The notes beneath the pieces are model-generated. The model was not told the DNA's origin and searched no databases. It saw only the letters and a program-made list of their open reading frames with translations. This document shows, piece by piece, positions 35,224 to 43,176 of a stretch of DNA of 64,000 nt (the first letter of the stretch is position 1; the number at the start of each line of letters is the position of its first letter). The position numbers and the translations under genes were made by a program. Origin of the DNA: Metapseudomonas boanensis (GTDB lineage: Bacteria; Pseudomonadota; Gammaproteobacteria; Pseudomonadales; Pseudomonadaceae); assembly GCF_018704125.1 (NCBI RefSeq), contig NZ_JAGTIS010000002.1, forward strand, positions 1-64,000. Direction: 5' to 3'.

Positions 35224-35327
35224 TTGTAGGAGCCAGCTTGCCGGAGAAGGCGCGGTGGTTATTTTGTAGGAGCTAGCTTGCTGGCGACCCCGCTTCGGCA
35301 CCATTCGCGAGCAAGCTCGATCCTACA
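35224..35327. repeat. REP-type palindromes (TGTAGGAGC...) downstream of the CDF gene
   Basis: Two direct TTGTAGGAGC(C/T)AGCTTGC units (from 35224 and 35264) face one inverted unit, TTCGCGAGCAAGCTCGATCCTACA, at 35304-35327. The second and third make a long hairpin. They resemble the unit inside the ABC operon at 17784 and the one at 38329. Confidence 0.75.
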
Positions 35328-35383
35328 GTGTGGATCCCCAGCCGGCACCCGAGAAGCAGGAGCAGTGTCTGCCGGCAGGCAAT

Positions 35384-35413
35384 AAAAAAGAGGGCCCCAT
35401 ACTGCGGGCCCCC
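35384..35413 (-). terminator. strong intrinsic terminator on the minus strand with no gene upstream
   Basis: Read on the minus strand, GGGGGCCC (35413-35406) pairs with GGGCCCTC (35397-35390) around an 8-nt loop, and six T residues follow (35389-35384). It is a textbook Rho-independent terminator in that direction and not in the other. The nearest minus-strand gene upstream is rluE, more than a kilobase away beyond two plus-strand genes. Confidence 0.75.
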
Positions 35414-35560
35414 TTCGGGAAATTCGTCCTGTGCTGGCGATTTTGTCGCCGCTTTCATCGCCTGCCTGATTGGGCAGCGCGGACCCGGGGGCCAACTCGA
35501 ACCGGTGGGCTCGGTGGCGCCGACGCGCCTGATTGAGCGGGTCGGGTGGACTTGCTGTCC
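35384..35560 (-). ncRNA. possible structured small RNA ending at the minus-strand terminator
   Basis: The 520-bp gap between the CDF and Lrp-like genes has no convincing protein gene. Its minus strand ends in a strong terminator and holds more short hairpins just upstream: GGCGA/TCGCC around 35433-35447, and CTGCCC/GGCAG around 35461-35476. Sequence beyond 35560 becomes AT-rich, as expected for a promoter zone. This would be an RNA of roughly 150-300 nt running away from, and partly antisense to, the leader of the Lrp-like gene. The 5' end is a guess. Confidence 0.35.
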
Positions 35561-35698
35561 GGGCCGTGAAACTGAAAGAAATCTTAAAGCTTCAAGCGCG
35601 ACGAATGATTGCGAATATTGCTCACTACAAAACAACTTGCGCAATAATCAGCTAAAAGTTCAGCATATCCAGCAAGCAGACAAAAGAAGGCACTTGAA

Positions 35699-36178
35699 AT
35701 GGAAAGGCTCGACCGCTACGACCTCAAGATCCTCGCCGAGCTACAGCACGATTCGCGCATCTCCAACCAGGAGCTGGCCGAGCGCATCGGCCTGTCGCCT
35801 TCGCCCTGCTCACGCAGAGTCAAACAGCTCGAAGACGACGGCTACATCCTGCGCCAGGTCGCCCTGCTGGACCGCAAGAAGCTCGGTCTCAGCCTTACGG
35901 CCTATGTGCTGATTGGAATGGACCGGCACACGCCGGAGCGCTTCGAGCACTTCCAGGAGGTCATCAGCCAATGCCCCGAAGTCCTGGAGTGCAGTCTGGT
36001 CACCGGCATGGAGGCGGACTACCAGCTCAAGGTCGTGGTGCCGGACATGGAGCATTACCAGCAGTTCCTGCTGGGCCAGCTGACTCGCATTGAAGGCGTG
36101 ACCAGCGTGCGCTCCAGCTTCGTACTCAATCAGGTGCTGAGCAGCACCGAGCTGCCGCTGAACCATTTGCGCAGCTGA
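35699..36178 (+). CDS. Lrp/AsnC-family transcriptional regulator
   Basis: A 159-residue regulator: MERLDRYDLKILAELQHDSRISNQELAERIGLSPSPCSRRVKQLE in pieces forms the winged helix-turn-helix, and the RAM domain follows (LTAYVLIGMDRHTPERFEHF, ECSLVTGMEADYQLKVVVPD). The GLSPSPCSRRV wording is that of specific Lrp-like activators rather than global Lrp. No gene is divergent from it, so its target is not obvious here. The AT-rich leader (35580-35698) and a possible antisense RNA make its expression interesting. Confidence 0.92.
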   Translation: MERLDRYDLKILAELQHDSRISNQELAERIGLSPSPCSRRVKQLEDDGYILRQVALLDRKKLGLSLTAYVLIGMDRHTPERFEHFQEVISQCPEVLECSLVTGMEADYQLKVVVPDMEHYQQFLLGQLTRIEGVTSVRSSFVLNQVLSSTELPLNHLRS

Positions 36179-36207
36179 GCGGCAATAGCGCATGGGCCCG
36201 CTTGGCG

Positions 36208-36213
36208 TATAAT
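36208..36213 (+). promoter_or_regulatory. consensus -10 box upstream of the DUF2788 gene
   Basis: A perfect TATAAT lies in GGCGTATAATCGCCG, 137 bp before the DUF2788 start. It is in the gap after the Lrp-like gene. A matching -35 box is not evident. Confidence 0.4.
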
Positions 36214-36350
36214 CGCCGCGCTTTGCTGTACCCCGCGCGGCCCGCCCTACAAGAGCCCTCCGGCTCGCACAACCACAAGTGCATCGCCCGCCTTCCGCCT
36301 GGCTCGTCGGCCCGGCTGGTGCAGCCTGTTTTCAGCCCGCGAGGTAAGTG

Positions 36351-36554
36351 ATGAGCCCGGAAAAGTTTGAAGAACTGATGATGACCGCGATGATTGCCGG
36401 CCTGATCGCGTTCATGGCGTTCATCGTCTGGGATTTGGCGAAGAAGTCCAAAGCTGGCCGCTTTGGCACGATGATCCTGTTCCTCGCCCTCGGCCTCGGG
36501 GTACTCGGCTTCGTGATCAAGACCCTGGTGATCGGCGGCCTGGAAGGCGTCTGA
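36351..36554 (+). CDS. DUF2788 small membrane protein
   Basis: A 67-residue protein with two membrane helices: ALIAFMAFIVWDL-like near 15-30 and MILFLALGLGVLGFVIKTLVI near 44-64, joined by AKKSKAGRFG. The wording and length match DUF2788, a family of unknown function common in Pseudomonas. The ATG with GAGG six bases upstream is preferred to the GTG just before it. It is convergent with rluE (9 bp apart). Confidence 0.85.
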   Translation: MSPEKFEELMMTAMIAGLIAFMAFIVWDLAKKSKAGRFGTMILFLALGLGVLGFVIKTLVIGGLEGV

Positions 36555-36563
36555 CTGCGCCGT

Positions 36564-37199
36564 TCAGGGCAGTCGCGCCGGCTCGTCCCGCCACTGCCCC
36601 GGCTCCAGGCCCTCCAGGCTCCAGGGACCGATACGCACGCGTACCAGCCGCAAGGTAGGCAAGCCGACTGCCGCCGTCATCCGCCGCACCTGGCGGTTGC
36701 GCCCCTCGCGAATCACCAATTCCAACCATGTGGTGGGCACGCTCTTGCGAAAGCGCACGGGCGGGTGGCGTTCCCACAGCTGAGGCTCCCCCAGCACGCG
36801 GACCTCTGCGGGCAGGGTCGGTCCATCATTGAGCTCCACCCCCTCACGCAAACGTTGCAGCTGATCAGCCTCCGGCACGCCCTCCACTTGCACCCAGTAT
36901 GTCTTGGGCAGCTTGTGCTTCGGGTCGGCGATGCGCGCCTGCAGACGACCGTCGTTGGTCAGCAGCAGCAAGCCTTCGCTGTCACGGTCCAGGCGTCCGG
37001 CAGGATAAATGCCGGGAATGGCGATGAAATCCTTCAGGGTCGCCCGCCCCTCGCCATCACTGAACTGGGTCAGCACATCGAAGGGTTTGTTGAACACCAC
37101 CAATCGTGGCTCGGCGGGGGGCGCCTTGGCCATACGGCGGGGTGCGCCTGCCTGAGGGCGGCGTGCAGCGGGACGAGTGGAGCGAGGTGGACGCGACAT
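36564..37199 (-). CDS. rluE: 23S rRNA pseudouridine synthase RluE
   Basis: A 211-residue RsuA/RluE-family synthase that makes pseudouridine 2457 in 23S rRNA (E. coli numbering). A basic, proline-rich N-terminal tail (about 1-30) replaces the S4 domain of other family members. The catalytic aspartate is in [20 protein letters not shown], and the family motifs [11 protein letters not shown] and [18 protein letters not shown] follow. It is a single gene. Confidence 0.93.
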   Translation of the reverse strand: MSRPPRSTRPAARRPQAGAPRRMAKAPPAEPRLVVFNKPFDVLTQFSDGEGRATLKDFIAIPGIYPAGRLDRDSEGLLLLTNDGRLQARIADPKHKLPKTYWVQVEGVPEADQLQRLREGVELNDGPTLPAEVRVLGEPQLWERHPPVRFRKSVPTTWLELVIREGRNRQVRRMTAAVGLPTLRLVRVRIGPWSLEGLEPGQWRDEPARLP

Positions 37200-37278
37200 G
37201 CCTGGAGACGAGTTGACTGGACAGTGAGCGGGACCGGCATGCTAGGTTGAGCGTGACTTCACCGCAAGAGTGATCCCC

Positions 37279-38331
37279 ATGCCACGTGCCCTGCGCCCCA
37301 GCTGGTTGATTGGCGTGCTCTCCTTCTTCGGACGTGCTGGCGCGCCCCATCAGGGGCCTGTGTCCGACCACTTCGACGGTCAGCGCTTTCACAATATCGA
37401 ACCCAAGCCCCACAAGAACCTGCGCGCCCTGCTGCGCTGGCAGTTGACCCGGGCCAAGCAGGCGACCTGGGTCGACCTGCCCGGTCCGGCCGTGCCGCCA
37501 GAAGTGGTGAAACGCGTAGACGGCGACGAACTCAGGGTCACCTACATCAACCACGCTACGCTGCTGATCCAGCATCGCGGCTTGAATATTCTCACCGATC
37601 CGGTTTGGTCCAAACGCGTCAGCCCGGTCAATTTTCTGGGGCCACGGCGCCACCATCCTCCGGGCCTGCCCCTTGACCGGCTGCCACCCATCGACCTGGT
37701 GCTGGTCAGCCACAACCATTACGACCATCTGGACCTGGCCACCCTGCGCACCCTGGTGGAGCGCTTCCCCTTGGCGACGGTTGCGACTGGACTGGGCAAC
37801 GCCGCACTGATCCGCGAGACCGGCTTCAAACGCATCGTCGAACTGGACTGGTGGCAGTCGCTACCCCTGGAAAATGGCGTGCTGCTGCACGCCGTGCCGG
37901 TGCAGCACTGGTCGGCACGCGGCACAAGCGATACCAACCAGACACTCTGGGTGGGTTTTGTCATCGAATCGCCGGATGGCCCGGTACTCTTCCCGGGTGA
38001 CTCGGGCCTAGGGCCGGAATTCCACCTGATTCGTGAGCGCTTCGGCCCGATGCGCTTTGCCGCCCTGCCGATCGGTGCCTACGCGCCACGCTGGTTCATG
38101 CGCGACAACCACATGAGCCCGGACGACGCCGTACAGGCCCATAAGCATCTGGGTTCGCGGCATAGCCTGGCGATCCACTTCGGCACGTTCCGGCTCTCGG
38201 ACGAAGGCCAGTTCACCCCGCCCCAGGATCTCGCCAAGGCGCTGGCTGACCATCAGGTAGATCGCGATACCTTCCGCGTGCCGACGCCGGGCTATCAGTG
38301 GCTGATCCCGGTTGTGGACAAATATCCGTAG
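37279..38331 (+). CDS. metallo-beta-lactamase-fold hydrolase (NAPE-PLD/UlaG-like)
   Basis: A 350-residue MBL protein with N-terminal hydrophobic residues (WLIGVLSFFGRAG) that could be a membrane anchor. The metal-binding motif is LVLVSHNHYDHLDLATL, with later ligands in AVPVQHWSARG, LFPGDSGLGPEF and LAIHFGTFRLSDEG. The pattern matches bacterial N-acyl-phosphatidylethanolamine phospholipase-D-like proteins (ComJ/YfnB-type names vary), so a lipid or lactone substrate is possible. Its stop codon is already inside a REP palindrome. Confidence 0.88.
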   Translation: MPRALRPSWLIGVLSFFGRAGAPHQGPVSDHFDGQRFHNIEPKPHKNLRALLRWQLTRAKQATWVDLPGPAVPPEVVKRVDGDELRVTYINHATLLIQHRGLNILTDPVWSKRVSPVNFLGPRRHHPPGLPLDRLPPIDLVLVSHNHYDHLDLATLRTLVERFPLATVATGLGNAALIRETGFKRIVELDWWQSLPLENGVLLHAVPVQHWSARGTSDTNQTLWVGFVIESPDGPVLFPGDSGLGPEFHLIRERFGPMRFAALPIGAYAPRWFMRDNHMSPDDAVQAHKHLGSRHSLAIHFGTFRLSDEGQFTPPQDLAKALADHQVDRDTFRVPTPGYQWLIPVVDKYP

Positions 38332-38388
38332 GTGCGAGCTTGCTCGCGAAAATGACCGCGCAGGGTTCGCGAGCAAGCTCACGCCTCC
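38329..38388. repeat. REP-type palindrome between MBL and amn genes
   Basis: TAGGTGCGAGCTTGCTCGCGAA at 38329-38350 faces TTCGCGAGCAAGCTCACGCCTCCA at 38365-38388. Inner arms are perfect over GAGCTTGCTCGCGAA. It sits between two convergent genes and may terminate both. Confidence 0.75.
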
Positions 38389-38407
38389 AAGAGCCCATCG
38401 TCCCGCC

Positions 38408-39880
38408 CTAACGGAATGGAGGCTCGTCGAAACTGCGCAGCTTGCGCGAGTGCAACGAGTTGAGCTGGGTACGCAGCAGGTCAAGCGCGGCGATGCCGAT
38501 GCGCAGGTGCTGGCTGACGGCACGCTGATAGAAAGCGCTGGCCGATCCGGGGAGTTTGATTTCACTGTGCAGTGGCTTGTCAGACACGCAGAGCAAGGTG
38601 CCGTACGGGACCCGCAGGCGATAGCCCTGGGCGGCCACCGTACCGCTTTCCATGTCCACGGCCACGGCACGCGACAGGTTGATCAAGGGTCGCTCCTGGG
38701 CCCAGCGTAACTCCCAGTTACGGTCGTCGTAGGTCAGCACGGTGCCGGTACGCAGGCGCCGTTTGAGGTCGTCCCCGCGCTCTCCGGTGACCTGTGCAGC
38801 GGCCTCCTGCAGGGCCTGCTGGACTTCTGCCAGGGCCGGCAGAGGGATGTGCGGCGGCAGGACGCGGTCGAGAATCCCGTCACGACGCATGTAAGCGTGG
38901 GCGAGCACGTAGTCGCCGATGGTCTGCGACTGCCGCAGGCCGCCGCAGTGGCCGATCATCAGCCAGCAGTGCGGGCGCAGCACGGCGAGGTGGTCAGTGA
39001 TGTTCTTGGCGTTGGAAGGACCCACCCCGATGTTCACCAGCGTGACGCCATGGCCATCGTCGGCAATGAGGTGATAGGCCGGCATCTGGTAGCGGTGCCA
39101 GACGACCCCGTCGATGATCGCCTGCATTTCGCCCTCATCCATGCCGCGTTCGACCACCACGTTGCCCGGCAGCACCATGCGCACGAAGCGCGGATCGTCG
39201 CGCAACTGGTCGACGCCGTGGCGGATGAACTGGTCGACGTAGCGGTGGTAGTTGGTCAGCAGGATCCACGGTTGTACATGACGCCAGTCGCTGCCGGTGT
39301 AATGCACCAGGCGGCGCAGGGAGAAGTCGACGCGCGCCGCATCGAACAACGCCAGCGGCAGCGGGTCGACATTCTCCCAGTCGTAGAGGCCATCGGCCAC
39401 ACCGTCGGTGGCAGCGGAAAGGTCGGTACTGGGAAACACCCGCGCCAACTCGGCTGCGGTCACTCCGGAGCCCGCCAATTCGTCACCGTGCTCCACGACA
39501 TAGGGGTAAGGAATGTTCTGCTGGCTCGGACCGACTTCGACCAGCACCGTGAAGTCATTCATCAGCGGCCGCAGTTGCTCCAGCAAGTACTTACGAAAGG
39601 CATCCGGATGGGTCACGGTGACGCTGTAGACCCCCGGCTCCTGCAACTTGGCGAAGGCGCGGGTAGTCGACGGCACCTCGCCCTGGCAGCGGTAGGTGAT
39701 GCGCAGCAGCGGGTAGCGGAACAGGGCTCGCTGTTGCGCGTCGGGCTCAACGCGCTCTTTTATGTAGCCCTTGAGCGCCAGGCTCAGGGCTCCAGTGGCC
39801 CGTTGGTGCAGCTCGGCGAGGCGGTCGACGGCTGCCTCGGCGGTTTCGGCAACAAAGAACTCAGTCGAGTCGAGGCTCAC
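38408..39880 (-). CDS. amn: AMP nucleosidase
   Basis: A 490-residue enzyme that cleaves AMP to adenine and ribose-5-phosphate and so controls adenylate level. It has the N-terminal AMP nucleosidase domain (LALKGYIKERVEPDAQQRALFRYPLL) and the C-terminal nucleoside phosphorylase domain (VNIGVGPSNAKNITDHLAVLRPHCWLMIGHCGGLRQSQTIGDYVLA, split around 300-360; then VDMESGTVAAQGYR). The GTG start is preferred because AAGGA lies eight bases upstream; the ATG nine bases earlier directly abuts that site. Confidence 0.93.
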   Translation of the reverse strand: MSLDSTEFFVAETAEAAVDRLAELHQRATGALSLALKGYIKERVEPDAQQRALFRYPLLRITYRCQGEVPSTTRAFAKLQEPGVYSVTVTHPDAFRKYLLEQLRPLMNDFTVLVEVGPSQQNIPYPYVVEHGDELAGSGVTAAELARVFPSTDLSAATDGVADGLYDWENVDPLPLALFDAARVDFSLRRLVHYTGSDWRHVQPWILLTNYHRYVDQFIRHGVDQLRDDPRFVRMVLPGNVVVERGMDEGEMQAIIDGVVWHRYQMPAYHLIADDGHGVTLVNIGVGPSNAKNITDHLAVLRPHCWLMIGHCGGLRQSQTIGDYVLAHAYMRRDGILDRVLPPHIPLPALAEVQQALQEAAAQVTGERGDDLKRRLRTGTVLTYDDRNWELRWAQERPLINLSRAVAVDMESGTVAAQGYRLRVPYGTLLCVSDKPLHSEIKLPGSASAFYQRAVSQHLRIGIAALDLLRTQLNSLHSRKLRSFDEPPFR

Positions 39881-40016
39881 GGGCGGCATCCTTTCTGATC
39901 GCAGTGTCCTTATCTTGCCTGTGCAAATGACAAAAGGCATAGCGCGAATCGACAGAGTCCGCACAATCCAGTCTCAGCGCCGCCCGAAAGCAGCGCTGAC
40001 CTCACGGGGTCTCCAC

Positions 40017-41666
40017 TCAAACCAGATGCGGCGTGGCACGCGCCACCAGGGCTTCGACGTCGATCCCCCGCGGCAAGGTGCCATAGACGCGCCCACTTTC
40101 TGCAAGGCGGCTGGCGATGAAGGCGTCAGAGACAACCGCATTGCCGGCCTCCAGCAGCAACTTGGCCTGCAGCGCAACTGCCACATCTTCCGTGAGCTGA
40201 CGAGCGCGATACTGGATGTCGGCGGTTTCCCTGAAGCCCGACTTGAGCCGTCCAATATGGGCAGCCAACCGGGCATCGCCCGCACCATCGCCCAGTTCGG
40301 CGAACAGAGCATCCAGTACACCAGGCTCCTTGGACAGGGCGCGCAGCACGTCGAGGCATTGCACGTTTCCTGAGCCTTCCCAGATGGAGTTGACGGGTGC
40401 TTCGCGGAACAGGCGCGGCAGGATGGTTTCCTCCACGTAGCCGGCGCCGCCCATGCATTCCTGAGCTTCGTTGATCATTGCCGGAGCCCGTTTGCAGATC
40501 CAGTACTTGCCCACCGCTGTAACTAGTCGGGCGAACTTTTCTTCCTGTTCGTCATGGGCCTGGTCGAGTGCGCGCCCCATGCGCAGAGTCAGGGCCAGCG
40601 CGGCCTCGCTCTCCAGGGCCAGGTCGGCCAGCACGTTCTGCATCAGCGGTTGCTCAGCCAGCACACGGCCACCAACCTTGCGGTGGGCGCAGTGATGGGT
40701 AGCCTGGGTCAGCGCCTGACGCATCAGCGCGCTGGAGCCGATCATGCAATCGAACCGGGTCAAAGCGACCATTTCGATGATGGTCGGCACGCCGCGCCCC
40801 TCCTCGCCGATCATCCAGGCCAACGCGCCGCGATACTCCACTTCGCTGGACGCGTTGGACCAGTTGCCCAGCTTGTTTTTCAGGCGCTGGATGTAGAACT
40901 GGTTGCGCGTGCCGTCCGGCCGGTGACGCGGCAGCAGGAAGCAGGACAAACCCTTGTCGGTATAGGCCAGGGTGAGGAAGGCATCGCACATGGGTGCCGA
41001 GCAGAACCATTTGTGCCCGACCAACTCGTAAGCTTGCCCGGGGCCGGGAATCCCGACCGGATGGGCACGGGTGGTGTTGGCGCGGACATCGGTACCGCCC
41101 TGTTTCTCGGTCATGGCCATGCCGATGGTGACCCCGGCCTTCTGCTCCATCGGTACGTTGCGCGGGTCGTACTCGGTGGCGAGGATCTTCGGCAGCCACT
41201 TCTCGGCAATCTCCGGCTGCAGGCGCAACGCCGGCACGCTGGCGTAGGTCATGGTCAAGGGGCAGCCCGTGCCCGCCTCGGCCTGGCTGTGCAGATAGCT
41301 CATGCCAGCGCGGGCTACCTGAGCGCCGGCGCGCGGGTCAGTCCACGGCATGGAGGGAATACCGTGCTCGATGGCTGCTTTCATCAACTCGTGATAAGCG
41401 GGGTGGAACTCCACGAGATCAATCCGGTTGCCGTAGCGGTCGTGGCTCTTGAACACCGGTTTGTTTTCGTTGGCCGGGAAGCCCGCAGCCATCAGCGGTC
41501 CGCCCGCCAGGGCGCCGTAAGTATCCAGGCGGTGCTCAGCCCAGCCACCGGCGAAACGGCGAATCCACTCCTGCAGCGGCAGGTCGACACGATACAGGTT
41601 GGCACCATCCAGGGACGGTACCTGGTTGAACACGTCATGGGTTTCGGCGAACTGATGCAGGCTCAT
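40017..41666 (-). CDS. acyl-CoA dehydrogenase, AidB-like
   Basis: A 549-residue flavoprotein of the acyl-CoA dehydrogenase fold. The AidB-like N-terminal extension (FNQVPSLDGANLYRVDLPLQEW) is followed by the FAD site MAMTEKQGGTDVRANTT, HKWFCSAPMCDAFLTLAYTD and the C-terminal INEAQECMGGAGYVEETILPRLFREAPVNSIWEGSGN stretches. In E. coli AidB binds DNA and belongs to the alkylation response; Pseudomonas members may act on acyl-CoA. It is co-transcribed with the TetR gene upstream (4-bp overlap). Confidence 0.9.
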   Translation of the reverse strand: MSLHQFAETHDVFNQVPSLDGANLYRVDLPLQEWIRRFAGGWAEHRLDTYGALAGGPLMAAGFPANENKPVFKSHDRYGNRIDLVEFHPAYHELMKAAIEHGIPSMPWTDPRAGAQVARAGMSYLHSQAEAGTGCPLTMTYASVPALRLQPEIAEKWLPKILATEYDPRNVPMEQKAGVTIGMAMTEKQGGTDVRANTTRAHPVGIPGPGQAYELVGHKWFCSAPMCDAFLTLAYTDKGLSCFLLPRHRPDGTRNQFYIQRLKNKLGNWSNASSEVEYRGALAWMIGEEGRGVPTIIEMVALTRFDCMIGSSALMRQALTQATHHCAHRKVGGRVLAEQPLMQNVLADLALESEAALALTLRMGRALDQAHDEQEEKFARLVTAVGKYWICKRAPAMINEAQECMGGAGYVEETILPRLFREAPVNSIWEGSGNVQCLDVLRALSKEPGVLDALFAELGDGAGDARLAAHIGRLKSGFRETADIQYRARQLTEDVAVALQAKLLLEAGNAVVSDAFIASRLAESGRVYGTLPRGIDVEALVARATPHLV

Positions 41667-42316
41667 GGCTGGTCCTCCTGGACGGGTTGGCTGGCGCCAA
41701 GGGCGCGCAGGCAGAATGTGACGAGACTGTCGCTGACCGCTTGCAGGCCATCAGGCGCAAGGCCGGACACGCGTTCGGCACGGGCGGCGGGCGACAATGG
41801 GCCGACCAGCGATTCGGCAATGGCGCCCACCAGGCAAGCGGCTGCCAGGGGCACGGAGGGCACCTCGAACTCCCCCCGGGCCTGCCCTTCCTCGAGCAAA
41901 CGGCAGAACAGCTCGGCGTACGCCTCGCGGTAGCGCAGACGCTGTTCGTCCACCTGCGGGTCGACCGGCTCGGCAATTAGCGCAAAGGCCAGTTGCCGGC
42001 TATGCCAGGCACGGGCCGCGAACTGACGCAAGCCTGCTGCCAGGCGCGAGGCGACTGGTCCGGGGCCGCGTAGCACGTCGGCCAGGCTGTCGACCTCGAC
42101 CTGGCTGGCCTGGGCGAAGACTTCGGCCGCCAGCTCGCCCTTGCCAGCGAAATGTCTGTACAGGCTGCCCGTGGCGATCCCCACATCCTCGGCCAGCGCT
42201 TGCATGGTCAGGGCAGCGAAACCGCCCTCGACCACCCGCGCATGGGCACGGGCGAGGATGCGTCCGCGCAGTTCAAGGTCGCGGTCGATGCGGGTGGCGG
42301 AAGCGCGATAGGCCAT
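41663..42316 (-). CDS. TetR/AcrR-family repressor
   Basis: A 217-residue regulator. The N-terminal helix-turn-helix is FAALTMQALAEDVGIATGSLYRHFAGKGELAAEVF; the rest is an all-helical ligand domain with no recognisable signature. It is the first gene of an operon with the AidB-like dehydrogenase (ATGA overlap). Two palindromes of the form TGAAT-N4-ATTCA lie directly before its start codon, so autoregulation, with release by an acyl-CoA-like ligand, is likely. The ligand is an inference from the neighbour. Confidence 0.92.
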   Translation of the reverse strand: MAYRASATRIDRDLELRGRILARAHARVVEGGFAALTMQALAEDVGIATGSLYRHFAGKGELAAEVFAQASQVEVDSLADVLRGPGPVASRLAAGLRQFAARAWHSRQLAFALIAEPVDPQVDEQRLRYREAYAELFCRLLEEGQARGEFEVPSVPLAAACLVGAIAESLVGPLSPAARAERVSGLAPDGLQAVSDSLVTFCLRALGASQPVQEDQP

Positions 42317-42317
42317 G

Positions 42318-42363
42318 GTCTGAATCCCAATTCATTCTCATCTCAGTGAATCAGGATTCAGAC
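42318..42363. promoter_or_regulatory. paired palindromic operator for the TetR-family repressor
   Basis: Two copies of TGAAT-N4-ATTCA lie at 42321-42334 and 42347-42360, with centres 26 bp apart. Together they also form a larger inverted repeat with GTCTGAATCC (42318-42327) facing GGATTCAGAC (42354-42363). The pair starts one base upstream of the TetR start codon, so binding would block the repressor's own transcription or translation start. Confidence 0.75.
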
Positions 42364-42533
42364 TTTGCAGAAAGAGGGAAAAACGCCGCCATCAGCGTGG
42401 TTTCTGCCAATATATTTTGATAAATAACAAAATAATCTGACAATCGCATATCTAATTGAAAAATAAGGTTTTTCCGTGAAAAGCCGATTGTCATCCTTCC
42501 GAGCAGGACACCCCGAACTACCTAGCCTTACCT

Positions 42534-42863
42534 ATGCAACAGACGACTCCTCCGCCATTTCCATGGGAGGTGCGCTTGAGAGGTAAGCGTTTTCTAACCC
42601 CTGAGGACATACGTCGCCACATCAAAGCTGGTTTTGGCCAAGGGGAAGGTCCTTCTTACAAACCGTGGCTGACTGTGAGAGATGTGCCTTCCGAAGGGCG
42701 ATCTCGCATTGTGAAGGCGCTAAAAATAGGACGTACGCGCCATCTACTCTCAGACCTTGAGTATCACTATTTCCTGGTCTGCGACTCCTCAAATCAAATC
42801 ATCGATTTCCGAGAGCAGTTCCCACTCCTTGGTCTGTCCCGGAACTGGTGGACAGGTAGTTAA
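42534..42863 (+). pseudogene. tnsA: 5' fragment of a Tn7-type transposase gene tnsA
   Basis: A 109-residue frame that matches the first third of TnsA, the endonuclease subunit of Tn7-like transposons. It reads RRHIKAGFGQGEGPSYKPWL, then VRDVPSEGRSR, then GRTRHLLSDLEYHYF with the first catalytic acid (Glu in SDLE, Glu63 of Tn7 TnsA), then IIDFREQFPLL. After that the match stops and the frame ends within ten residues (GLSRNWWTGS). The later catalytic Asp and Lys, and all of tnsB to tnsE, are absent. The upstream gap (42,400-42,533) is AT-rich and holds TGACAATCG (42438-42446) facing CGATTGTCA (42485-42493), a possible relic of a transposon end. Confidence 0.85.
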
Positions 42864-43176
42864 GAGCGACTGCTCGCATTTCGGCGCTCGAACAGATCTG
42901 TCCCGCGGATTTCCATACGTGACAAAAAATCAAAATTCTTTTGCGAGAATGCTAGTTAACAATCATGAATACCCTGGGCAAGCTGGGATCATTGTTGGTT
43001 TTCTAGGACATGGACATGCCTTTCACCTTGCGAGCACCGAATCTAGCGGCATTGGCCATCGGTGGGAGGGAGCTTGCGCTCGTGGCCAGGCCGGCCATTG
43101 CCGCACATCGGGACGACAGCGTGACGTCCTCCAGGCAAGCGATCTGGACAAAGCGCTCCCCGCAGGCTGAATCCCG
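42864..43176. other. non-coding junction between the tnsA fragment and the GlxA-type gene
   Basis: No gene was found. TCTGTCCCG occurs twice, at the tnsA break (about 42832) and again near 42896, so a repeat-mediated deletion or a lost insertion sequence could have made this scar. The first half is AT-rich (for example around 42920-42970) and the second half GC-rich. The promoter of the following regulator gene should be in the last 150 bp. Confidence 0.5.

Noticed and set aside
35328-35912. A 194-codon plus-strand frame before the lrp-like gene
   Set aside because: It starts in a REP palindrome, overlaps the lrp-like gene in another frame, and has no family features.
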